IMG/VR virus record: IMGVR_UViG_3300025646_000299
Location: 1-26,596 of that record
Source: a virus
Direction: 5' to 3' (one strand)
Length of the DNA stretch: 26,596 bases
The notes below the pieces were generated by a model, which worked only from the letters and a program-made list of their open reading frames with translations, searched no databases and was not told the origin of the DNA. How positions within the stretch are numbered: the stretch's first letter is position 1; the number at the start of each line of letters is the position of its first letter. This document shows, piece by piece, positions 6,101 through 11,960 of the stretch. Both the position numbers and the translations under genes were made by a program.

Positions 6101-8962
6101 AGTTTTTCTATACGCTAATAATACACTTTTTTTAGCAGAGCTTAAAACTTTATTATACATTTCTCCGCCAGTTTCAAACCCTAGCTGTCTTCTAAATTTT
6201 GATTGTCTTTCGGTTTTTTCTTTTAAAGCTTTAGCTTGACCTACTAAAGATAAATCTTGTTCTTCAAGAAGTTCTATTTCTTGTTCTTCAGCTACAGCAA
6301 CTTGAGCTTGCGTAGACTCTTCTATATCGCTCTCGAACGCTTCTCTTGTAGCTTTTTTAGCTTTTAGTACATTACCTATCTTATTATTAACCTGTCCTCT
6401 AATCCAGCCAGATAAACCAAAACTTGCTTGATCTTCTTTTCTGTTAATGTTAAAGTTTTTAATATGAGGTATTAGCTCTGCTATGGTTTCGCTTACAAAG
6501 TCTTCCTCTGAAAATCCTGGCAAATCTCTAAGCGCGCTTGATAAATTGTTTTTTACAATAGCTTCAAGATCGCCACTCATATATAATTCGCCTATAGCTT
6601 CTTCAGCACCACGCTTATCCCATTGTTCTTTGGTGTATTGTTCGCCAAGCTTGTCGATGCGAATATCTCTTGGTGTTTTAGTGTAAGAACGAGACTCTTT
6701 AGACGTTGGTGCTGTAGTTTGTTTGTCTGCGGCTTTTAATCCAGTCAGTTTTACTTTAGAAATTCTTTTTGCTGCTATTTTACCTATAACGCCTTCTTTG
6801 CTTAGATTAGTGTTGTAATCTTGTATAAAATCAAATATTTCTTTTCCATTTCTAAAGTCTACTTTACCAAATCCTAAACCTCTCGTTAATGTTCTAAAAG
6901 AGTTTATAAGACCAGCGGTTTTTTCTTCAACTTTAGCTATTTTATTATTTTTAGTTAAATCTGAAAATATATTAAAATATTCTTCTATATCATCTTTTCT
7001 TTCTAAGTCTAATAAACCGTCAGAATTATATCGCTTAACTCTTATAGGTATATCTTCATTGTTTTTGTTTTTTTGATAACCAATAATTTTACCATAATTA
7101 TTTGCTATCTTATCTTCAATTCTAGTAGCAAGATCGCTATCAACGGATTTAACGTAGTCAAAAAACGCTTTAACAGCTGGCTTTAAATTTTCAGCGTCTG
7201 TTTTAAAAGCTCTAGACACAATATAATGCAAATACTCATGACCTAGTACGTTAGTTTGACCTGTTATTGAGGCAACTGGCATATTTATATATATCGTCTT
7301 TTTTCCAGTTTCTTTATTCTGCGTCAAAAACATGCCGTCAGCTTTGTTTACGCCAGACAAGTCTGGTCTACTTTCGATTAGCTTGTCAACTTGATCTGTA
7401 GTTTCTAAATATTTTATGTCTAAATCTTTTTTGCTAAAACCAAATCTACCTCTTTCTTTTACGATGTTTTGATAGTTTCTTATTGTTCTACCTAATTCAA
7501 GCTCAGTTTCAATATCTATATTAACATTTTTTCCAGTTAAACCTTCTAAAGTTGCGTATACTTGTAGCAGTTCAGTTTCTGCAAGTTCTTTTGCTGAATC
7601 AGAATATTTTTTTCCACCAGTTATTATTTTTTCTAATCCTTGTATTCTGTCAAACTCCGCGGCATAAGCTTCAAGCTCTTGCTTTGTTAAGCTGTCAAAA
7701 GAAGAATATAATTTATTAAGATTATCTTTCTCAACTTTTTTTAAACTATCAATTTGCTTTTGTATAATAGGCTTGGCAATTTCATCAGCTGTTTCTAGCT
7801 CAGCTTCAGCTTTTTCTATTTTTTTGCTTATTGCTAGTTGTTCTTGCTGCCACGTTTTTGGTGCTAATAATTGATATATATTTTCTTTTGTAGGTCTATT
7901 TACATTGTAAGTTACTCCAGAAACAGTCCCTCCAAGAAAACCGCCTATTAAAGCATCATTTACAAATGTTCTAAAATATTCTTGTATTGAAATTTCGTCG
8001 TCAAATACAATTGCATCTGAAAGCTTCTGAAAGACGCCAGTTGCGCCTTCAGTCAAAGCTTCACCAGTAAATCCAATTCCAGCCTTTGCTAGCGAATTAA
8101 CAAAAGCGTTTTTAGTAAAATCTTTGACAGCGTTTTTTGCTAATCCAGATCTTGATAGTCCAGACGCGTATCTACCTATCTTACCTCCAAGATATTCTGT
8201 TCCAAACTCAGACGTGCCTTTCATAAAAGAGTTAAGATACACTTTTGACATGTCTTGATCTAATCTTTCTTTTTGTTGTCTGCTAAACTCCTCCCCATAG
8301 ACTGAAGCGCCTAATAAAGCTCCACCGGCTCTAGGCATACTAAAAGAAATAGCTAGTTGAGGAATATTTGCGAAAAGTTGCTCTGCAGCCATAACGCCAG
8401 CGTCATCATATTTTCCGCCTTTAATTAAGTCTATTAATTCTTCTTGTTGACCTTTTTCATCGTAAAAAGTAGACTGCAAAGCACTAAGTTCGTTAGCAAT
8501 TTCAATAAGTTTTTCACCAGGTATGTCATATCCCATTTCATCAACCTCTCTTAAGCTTTTACCAGTTGCTAAGGCAACTAATGGTTGCCAAAATGAATCG
8601 ACACCTTCAACTAGCCCACCCGCAAGCCTAGGAATAGCGCTACTAAAACCAGCGGATATTCCAACTATAGGCTCTAAAGCTACGGCAATTTCTATAGGTA
8701 CATTAGAGCCTAATAAAAGATTAATTCTACCGGCTTTAATAGCGTCTTGCTCGGCTTTTATTTCTTCTGGAGTTTTTCTAATGCTAGCTGGCTTTGCAAA
8801 ATAGCCGTCTTCTATAGGTTTAAACCTTGGATCTAGACTATAGGATTTAGTCATTCCAGCTTGTGTTAGCTTTTCAAAAGCCTCGTCATAAGACATACCT
8901 TGTTTATCTGCTGCAGCTTGTATATCTTCTACAGTCCAATTTTCACCGTTAAATTCAAACAT
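131..8962 (-). CDS. Giant multidomain (polyvalent) internal virion protein, 2943 aa
   Basis: This is one uninterrupted frame of 2943 codons. Going from N to C, residues 1-350 contain Gly/Ala-rich hydrophobic helices (about 88-117 and 330-352). Residues about 525-665 form a metallopeptidase-like domain with HEYLH at 575-579. About 800-875 resembles sigma-70 region 2. About 1190-1500 is an unknown domain with a Trp-Cys at 1340-1341. About 1663-2046 is an unknown helical domain. Residues 2052-2225 are a HAD hydrolase-like domain. Residues 2226-2900 are helical with membrane-prone stretches near 2490 and 2694-2716, and a Cys3His finger closes the protein at 2918-2942. Five [ILV][KR]FS[RKM]S motifs separate parts of the second half. 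It is last in a series of three proteins of rising size after the tail nozzle, the place of T7 gp16 (about 1300 aa), so ejection with the genome is the likeliest role. No lytic transglycosylase motif and no RNA polymerase motif was seen. Enzyme activities are inferred from motifs only. Confidence 0.9.
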   Translation of the reverse strand: MFEFNGENWTVEDIQAAADKQGMSYDEAFEKLTQAGMTKSYSLDPRFKPIEDGYFAKPASIRKTPEEIKAEQDAIKAGRINLLLGSNVPIEIAVALEPIVGISAGFSSAIPRLAGGLVEGVDSFWQPLVALATGKSLREVDEMGYDIPGEKLIEIANELSALQSTFYDEKGQQEELIDLIKGGKYDDAGVMAAEQLFANIPQLAISFSMPRAGGALLGASVYGEEFSRQQKERLDQDMSKVYLNSFMKGTSEFGTEYLGGKIGRYASGLSRSGLAKNAVKDFTKNAFVNSLAKAGIGFTGEALTEGATGVFQKLSDAIVFDDEISIQEYFRTFVNDALIGGFLGGTVSGVTYNVNRPTKENIYQLLAPKTWQQEQLAISKKIEKAEAELETADEIAKPIIQKQIDSLKKVEKDNLNKLYSSFDSLTKQELEAYAAEFDRIQGLEKIITGGKKYSDSAKELAETELLQVYATLEGLTGKNVNIDIETELELGRTIRNYQNIVKERGRFGFSKKDLDIKYLETTDQVDKLIESRPDLSGVNKADGMFLTQNKETGKKTIYINMPVASITGQTNVLGHEYLHYIVSRAFKTDAENLKPAVKAFFDYVKSVDSDLATRIEDKIANNYGKIIGYQKNKNNEDIPIRVKRYNSDGLLDLERKDDIEEYFNIFSDLTKNNKIAKVEEKTAGLINSFRTLTRGLGFGKVDFRNGKEIFDFIQDYNTNLSKEGVIGKIAAKRISKVKLTGLKAADKQTTAPTSKESRSYTKTPRDIRIDKLGEQYTKEQWDKRGAEEAIGELYMSGDLEAIVKNNLSSALRDLPGFSEEDFVSETIAELIPHIKNFNINRKEDQASFGLSGWIRGQVNNKIGNVLKAKKATREAFESDIEESTQAQVAVAEEQEIELLEEQDLSLVGQAKALKEKTERQSKFRRQLGFETGGEMYNKVLSSAKKSVLLAYRKTQSIEDPAQRAKAIKDLLRKEYFTSGLTSDLFKATKNFLGTKDYIKNLKEYREAIIEGLSTADLVQMERNVPDNERVFTVFDKKLTKIQEVEDAVNKGLLPTEAINTIGKGTAVNLYRKRMPTEQELVSFADQPAINPVTGQRSGLKGTRKDGFAKAISNTLVLDAVMEVRQSEDVVEALEDDAVAQLDLMALSDAVGREVDVKFSKSTAVAEVEIGLAIGSLNTRAYNNIRFSRSHREAYEARLTKKRTDLSEEQIKGAVESVFKFVDGDNIPNNKKYKYEKLAMHYMANGYLILPEDGYKVIEAERLASIKKIDPFSVGNPNEIIEKYAGTVKAAKINPNNVKELSNPKELYKGVVSYDVEWTKDGQKAVRKIVDSHWGKKSNPWCLIARQGEYYGSDQAYSKQERDEMIAEQEAVGRSVQVTEYKEDGQTVYELTITTKPDPKNELNEAYDHWLSYNKNSKTNKELDGYKLIFQNGKLTHFRDGSRKYWDKQDESTDFLSKNLPDAISKDGYTQKRILNLETGKVEITQEVKETGDKQNGLHVKAKRDYIFDRNGQRYKYEDVQETMYKNGEYVSSTRFEKSDYGKGNIRTFKTTFTEDGRMIRESTETISGELNTDLLTKAKKTIKTLTGKDSALDIKNVLKVKIETKLVGSDFGPTVETYYGEINGKKATIELEHDGDTFITGFKFDDIKVNGESVLPISAKSIKFSMSANDNFEGVKQLTKYSFTKTQTEKVLQAILKEQVTIEKRLNTENEQDGDQTALVLLSELESTIQDDIPPLDAYNKIISKFPQGSANVSFKSPAEFVKYVKETTLPVIRQEGFRSLVKYLENKLENVKTDADRKKIVDSFIRSVGRSARTAKVFGITTNRALKEQVLDQVLSKDLLSQYKLVDAKFGGQTFENVELYENIENIKNNVRNPKSGLREKINEQAEEAREFMLEILDSDLSLPEKYAIIDLLAVDQRGTIRKMYTMGTSVTSGSELFSKELTLEHEITVSDMVSYLKAYAKNENKAEAKKVLEGILNQARVHVLPKGIDDVLNSEGLKSTGGRTRYQNEKVKNYLNDLAKRGIIDSLPIELTEVNDIAILGKALKFSRSANNPTKGITVLDFDDTLATSKSLVKFTRPDGSKGTLTPEQYASTYEDLLSLGYEFDFSEFSKVVDGKPAPLLNKAKKLAGKFGTKNMFILTARPADSAPAIQKFLKENGLDIPLKNITGLGNSTAEAKALWIAEKAAEGYNDFYFADDALKNVQAVDNMLEQFDVKSKVQQARIKFSRSMSDQLNKMIERTKGIGSEQTFDEATAKQLGKDKGKTEIFISSGADDFKGLMMRLAGKGEQGDRDMEFFKENLFDPYNRAYRQMDEYAYNMLNDLDSLIKEYPDVRKRFKQKLKGTEFEIDQAIRIYLWNKNGQEIPGLSEEQAKKIAGKVALDSRLVEFANKLNRIPKLQDKYTDAKENWQAENIKADIYNAVKDSRPGFLDQWQKNVDELFSQENLNKLEAVYGTQYVNDLKNMLYRMKTGENRPTGKDADTNKFLNWINNSVGAIMFFNARSAVLQLLSTVNYLDYQNNNVFAAAKAFANQKQFWSDFVFLFNSPMLKMRRAGTQIDVSAADIAETVRGKRNPAKAVIAYLLRKGFTPTQIGDSLAISFGGATYYRNQVEFYRNQGLSLQKAEEKAFSDFQEKTEEAQQSSRPDKISRQQASVLGRLILAFQNTPMQYNRIIKKAVLDLVNKRGNTGTNISKIIYYGTAQGLIFNALQNAIFALDFDDEEEKMTEDERAKYEKFKNTKYERIIDGMISSLLRGSGLKGAYIDASYNTIKEFQKQREKEWKADHAYTVIKAVNVSPAIGSKLRKLYQATQSDKFNKNIYDHMSYGDINHPVYDIASSAIEATTNAPTQRIHNKLKNISTALGDNIATWQRLALMLGWDRFGLGVEEPDSRVKAKEEAKQEKKEALKNREPKKGEVRCGAITSSGKRCKNLTTNKSGLCYAHE
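137..211 (-). other. C-terminal Cys3His zinc-finger-like motif of the giant protein
   Basis: The last 26 residues hold C2918-x9-C2928-x10-C2939-x2-H2942, ending one residue before the stop. This pattern, with Gly and Lys between the first two cysteines and a final Cys-x2-His, is a small zinc-binding tail known from many phage, viral and eukaryotic proteins (consensus RCxAxTxxGxxCxxx...CxxH). It follows a very basic and acidic Lys/Glu linker (residues about 2885-2915). Binding to nucleic acid or protein is possible; the sequence does not decide. Confidence 0.65.
2273..5494 (-). repeat. Five dispersed [ILV][KR]FS[RKM]S motifs in the giant protein
   Basis: Five short peptide motifs recur in the same frame. 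KFSKS is at residues 1157-1161 (5480-5494), RFSRS at 1185-1189 (5396-5410), KFSMS at 1663-1667 (3962-3976), KFSRS at 2047-2051 (2810-2824) and KFSRS at 2226-2230 (2273-2287). Each is preceded by Ile, Leu or Val. The serines use TCT, TCA, TCG, AGT and AGC, and the basic residues use AAA, AAG and AGA. The copies are therefore alike as protein and not as DNA, which argues for selection rather than recent duplication. They lie at apparent domain borders, most clearly on both sides of the HAD domain. Confidence 0.75.
2288..2809 (-). other. HAD-superfamily hydrolase-like domain inside the giant protein
   Basis: Residues 2052-2225 carry the HAD signature in order. Motif I is VLDFDDTLA, with nucleophile D2063 and general acid D2065. 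Motif II is FILTARPADS, with T2142. The acidic motif IV is FYFADDALKN, with D2198 and D2199. The motif III lysine is not obvious, and a Lys between 2155 and 2185 could serve. Size, motif spacing and a small cap-like insertion (residues about 2075-2125) fit a compact phosphatase of the 5'-nucleotidase or polynucleotide-phosphatase type. The substrate cannot be told. HAD domains are known in phage polyvalent proteins. The domain is framed by two copies of the KFSRS motif, at 2047-2051 and 2226-2230. Confidence 0.8.
6338..6565 (-). other. Sigma-70 region 2-like segment inside the giant protein
   Basis: Residues about 800-875 read like the core of sigma-70 region 2. An acidic-hydrophobic helix (FSEEDFVSETIAELIPHI) leads into KNFN, then SFGLSGWIRGQVNNKIG. 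In real sigma factors the equivalent order is D-L-x-Q-E-(G)-x-x-G-L-x-x-A, then x-F-D, then F-S-T-Y-(A)-x-x-W-I-R-x-x-I. The spacing between the E-rich helix, the F-D/N and the W-I-R matches. Region 4 (helix-turn-helix for the -35 element) was not recognised nearby, where the sequence instead becomes a long charged helix. Similarity is by eye only. Confidence 0.45.
6968..7405 (-). other. Metallopeptidase-like domain (HExxH) inside the giant protein
   Basis: Residues about 520-665 of the giant protein include GHEYLHYIVSRAF, in which H575, E576 and H579 form the HExxH zinc-peptidase signature. Before it lies a beta-rich stretch (KTIYINMPVASI) of the kind that precedes the active-site helix in zincins. 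About 80 residues later, DDIEEYFNIF offers E660 or E661 as the third zinc ligand, as in gluzincin-like enzymes. All three elements are visible in the sequence. That the domain binds zinc and cuts peptides is inferred. Possible targets are host cell-wall peptides during entry, host proteins after entry, or the giant protein itself. Confidence 0.6.
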
Positions 8963-8967
8963 ATTTA

Positions 8968-10710
8968 TTAAGCGTTTTCTGTTTTCAACATGTTAACAAA
9001 AGCAATAACTTCTTTATTTGTTATTGTACCGTCATTTATAGCCGCTTCTAATTTTTCTGCATCTTGATATGAATTTATTATTTCGCTTGCCTCTTCACTT
9101 AATTCGCCACTAAAGCCTTCGTCGTTTGTTTTGGATTCCTTTGGTTTTTCAAACTTGCTTAATTTTTTTTCAAGGTCTTGCTTTTCTTTCATAAGCCTTT
9201 TAGCTTTACGTCTTGAAAAGCTCAGATATTCTGTAAGTCCTCTCTGAGGCTTAAAAACACCTTCACCATAATAACTTGTTAAACCTTGAATTTCCTCTTC
9301 AACCTTACTTAATTGATCTCTTAAATCTTGCTCTTTCTCACTTACAACGCTTAAAGCGTCATCAAGAGCGTTGCTAGTAGTAGTTGTCGATGTAGTTGTT
9401 TCGCTAGTTGCCGGAGCAGTATACTCGTAACCAACTTTATCAGATACAAAAGGTGTTACATCAAAGTATTCTTTTAATTCATCATTTGAGTTAAATGAAA
9501 TTGGAAAATTATTGCCACTAGCGAGAACAGGCGTATTATCGCTTATGTAGTAAGCTCGCCATTTGCCGTTTGCTTCTTTCTTGTAATGGTATATTGCGCC
9601 AAGCGGCTTAATGTTCTTTCCAGAGTCCACATTTTGAAGAAACTCTCTAACTTTACCAGGATAAACATATCCACCCAAATTAGGAATATTAATTCTTTCT
9701 TTTTCTGCTTCTATTTTAACTTGTTTAGCACCATTAGCATAAGAATCTTCGCCCATAGTAACAAGATAGTTTTTTAAAGCATTCATATTATTAGCACTTT
9801 TGCTAGGTGGTATCACTTTGCCGTTAGCGCCTCTTTCTAGTGGTATTAAATCATTATCTGTAATACTGTCATTGTTTACTTTTTCAATGTGATTTAAAAT
9901 AGCTGTTTCACCATTGTTATCGCCGGTGACCCCCATGAAAAATAATTGATCAGCTAGCTGCTTGTTTCCAGATATTGAAGAAGCATAGTTTTTATTAATT
10001 ATGTCGAATTGCCCTTTATCATACCCTTTAGCTCCAAGGTTATATGGTTGATCTACAAACTGTGTGTTAATGCTATTTAATGAATTTTTATCAAACGTTG
10101 TTGTTCTTTTATAATCATTAACATTTATAGGATTGACACCTTCTAAGCCAGAGTTATATATTGGGTTACCATTTTCATCATAAGTTACTTGACTAGCATT
10201 AAGACCTATTACTAATTGATCAGCTAAAGCTGTGTTAGCTGTTTCATTGTAACCTCTACTATTAGCATTGTTTATTTCAAACGTTCTGTCTTGTTGAAGT
10301 TTTACTAAGCCATTGTAGGTGTTCATCATTTTGTTTTTAGCACCTTCTGTAATCTCAACACCTCTTTTGTACTCCATTGAGTTTGGATTGTTAGCATGCT
10401 TAGACAAAAGATCTACGCCTTCTAAATATTCAGTTTTATAATCTTTTAGTTTTTCAGTTAATTGTCCTTTTAGTTCTGGTGATACAAGTTCTACTTGAAA
10501 ATCATCAGGCATATTTTCTAAAAAAGTCTCTTTAGCTTTAGCAACCACGCCTGCTTGACGATCAAGTTCTGTTAATATTGGCGTTGCAAAAGCTGCAAAA
10601 CCAGCCATTGGATCTTGAGCTTTAGCTTTTTCTAATGCTAATGTCGATTGAACAAACCCAGAGTAATCTTGTGGTCTAAACGATGTTAATTGATCTTGTT
10701 TCTTTGCCAT
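8968..10710 (-). CDS. Putative internal virion (ejection) protein, 580 aa
   Basis: I do not recognise a named family. The protein is soluble-looking, with no signal peptide and no clear membrane segment. The first 430 residues are mixed helix and strand, rich in Asn and Asp. A Ser/Thr-only linker (ETTTSTTTTS, about 434-443) separates them from a strongly charged C-terminal coiled coil (about 450-540). The gene lies between a 286-residue Ala/Gln-rich protein and the 2943-residue giant, with gaps of 5 bases on each side. It thus takes the middle place of a three-gene set, like T7 gp15 between gp14 and gp16, and a role in the ejection apparatus is the best guess. The start ATG at 10710 has an A/T leader without Shine-Dalgarno. 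The alternative is a tail or minor structural protein. Confidence 0.8.
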   Translation of the reverse strand: MAKKQDQLTSFRPQDYSGFVQSTLALEKAKAQDPMAGFAAFATPILTELDRQAGVVAKAKETFLENMPDDFQVELVSPELKGQLTEKLKDYKTEYLEGVDLLSKHANNPNSMEYKRGVEITEGAKNKMMNTYNGLVKLQQDRTFEINNANSRGYNETANTALADQLVIGLNASQVTYDENGNPIYNSGLEGVNPINVNDYKRTTTFDKNSLNSINTQFVDQPYNLGAKGYDKGQFDIINKNYASSISGNKQLADQLFFMGVTGDNNGETAILNHIEKVNNDSITDNDLIPLERGANGKVIPPSKSANNMNALKNYLVTMGEDSYANGAKQVKIEAEKERINIPNLGGYVYPGKVREFLQNVDSGKNIKPLGAIYHYKKEANGKWRAYYISDNTPVLASGNNFPISFNSNDELKEYFDVTPFVSDKVGYEYTAPATSETTTSTTTTSNALDDALSVVSEKEQDLRDQLSKVEEEIQGLTSYYGEGVFKPQRGLTEYLSFSRRKAKRLMKEKQDLEKKLSKFEKPKESKTNDEGFSGELSEEASEIINSYQDAEKLEAAINDGTITNKEVIAFVNMLKTENA

Positions 10711-10715
10711 TATTC

Positions 10716-11576
10716 TTAAAGATTATATGATGGAAAACCACCGCCTACGTTAATTCCTGTACCGTTTTCTGGCCCGTATGGAATTTGCAGATCTTGAGGT
10801 CCAAAGTTAACGCCTGAGAAAGCAGGGTTCGCACCATAAGTAGGAGACATGTATGATGAGTCAAGTGTGTTTCCAGGTAAAGTTGATCCTGGCGCCATTG
10901 CTAAATTAGAAGTGCTTGGAGCCCCATCAAACATACCAGCGCTATAAGCTTGAAGTCCAGCAGAAGCTACTTGACCAATACCACCCATCATTTGTTGTTG
11001 GCCAGCCGCAAACTGTTGAGCTGCTATTCCAGCTTTGCCAGTTTCAATATTATAAAGATCCATATTTCTTTGCATCTCTTGCTGGTCGACAAGTTGCTCA
11101 CCATATCTTTGTAAACCTTGTATTCTTGATTGTTCTTGTAGTTTAGCTTGCTCTCTGGCGGTTTCTTGTCTACTAATGTCAGCAGATATTCTTTGTGCTT
11201 GCACAGCGCCTGCTCTAGCCATTGATTGGGCTAACGCAGCAACACCTGCTCCACCAGCCGCACCTTGTAATCCTTGTAATATGTCAGCTTGCTGCTGCGC
11301 TAGTTGCTCTTTTTGAAACTCAGCCGCTTGAGTATTAACGCGCATATCTTCGTATACGTTTTCCATACCTTCGTATGGATTTTTATATTCGTATGATTTA
11401 TATGCCTCTAAATATGGCGCAGCAGCTTCTTCAGCTTCTCTTTGAGCTCTAGCCGCTCTTTTTTTAGCCTTACTACCTTGGTACGCTTGAATCACCCCAA
11501 GACCTGCCGTTATCATCCAAGGGGCAAAAGGAATTTTCATCGGCGATGAACCTACATATTTTTGCTTCTTTTTCAT
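10716..11576 (-). CDS. Putative internal virion protein, Ala/Gln-rich, 286 aa
   Basis: The protein begins with a basic tail (MKKKQKY), followed by a hydrophobic segment (APWMITAGLGVIQAY, about residues 18-32) that could enter a membrane. A long Ala/Gln/Glu-rich helical region covers about 35-200, including small-residue runs (LQGAAGGAGVAALAQSMA). The end (about 215-286) is Gly/Pro/Asn-rich and probably disordered. This composition, size and place directly downstream of the tail proteins resemble T7 gp14 and P22 gp7, ejection proteins that pass through the tail and insert in the cell envelope. The equivalence is inferred, not shown. The spacing to the 580-residue gene is 5 bases, so the two are probably translated together. 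Confidence 0.8.
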   Translation of the reverse strand: MKKKQKYVGSSPMKIPFAPWMITAGLGVIQAYQGSKAKKRAARAQREAEEAAAPYLEAYKSYEYKNPYEGMENVYEDMRVNTQAAEFQKEQLAQQQADILQGLQGAAGGAGVAALAQSMARAGAVQAQRISADISRQETAREQAKLQEQSRIQGLQRYGEQLVDQQEMQRNMDLYNIETGKAGIAAQQFAAGQQQMMGGIGQVASAGLQAYSAGMFDGAPSTSNLAMAPGSTLPGNTLDSSYMSPTYGANPAFSGVNFGPQDLQIPYGPENGTGINVGGGFPSYNL

Positions 11577-11612
11577 ATTATATTGTTATTTAATAATCAC
11601 ACTCTAGGGTGC

Positions 11613-11960
11613 TTATTTACTGCTTTCTACTACGTCTATACCTATACTAAATAGTTCTGCTGCATTAGTAGAATTATTAGTAAACTTTACTTCTGCATAG
11701 TACCCAAGTAGTGAGCTTAAGTTAACAGCATTATCTTTACTAAAAAATATAAAATCACTTGTCGTTGGTACAGTAACGTTATCTGGCGTGTCTACAACAA
11801 CTGTAGTGCTTGTCTTTGATGTAACTGTCCCAAGTTTAACAATATCTCCAGACGATACATTAAAACCACCTGAAGTTGCTAAACTAACATAATAAATTGA
11901 ATCTCCAACAGATAAAGATGAATTTATATTTTGACCAAATGTTATAGTAATATCTGCCAT
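11613..11960 (-). CDS. Small beta-rich phage structural protein, 115 aa
   Basis: The sequence alternates Ser/Thr/Val-rich strands with turns (for example KTSTTVVVDTPDN) and ends in a conserved-looking block (SSLLGYYAEVKFTNN, then AELFSIGIDVVESSK). Similar short proteins occur beside the large tail protein in uncultured marine phages as far as I recall, always without known function. The ATG overlaps the stop of the 2339-residue tail gene by one base (TAATG at 11958-11962), which predicts coupled translation and a related amount of product. A small tail, nozzle-cap or decoration protein is plausible. No enzyme motif is present. Confidence 0.8.
   Translation of the reverse strand: MADITITFGQNINSSLSVGDSIYYVSLATSGGFNVSSGDIVKLGTVTSKTSTTVVVDTPDNVTVPTTSDFIFFSKDNAVNLSSLLGYYAEVKFTNNSTNAAELFSIGIDVVESSK

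Noticed and set aside
131-8962. Virion RNA polymerase or lytic transglycosylase in the giant protein
   Set aside because: I saw no D-x-D-G-D type polymerase motif and no transglycosylase Glu with its usual neighbours. The domains found are of other types.
9180-9260. LSFSRRKAK in the 580-residue protein as a further copy of the FSRS motif
   Set aside because: It lacks the preceding basic residue and final serine and lies within a continuous charged helix and not at a domain border.
11585-11612. Hairpin-like sequence (CACTC TAG GGGTG-like) before the 286-residue gene
   Set aside because: Only four to five pairs with a three-base loop, better on the plus strand than on the transcribed strand, and no U-run.
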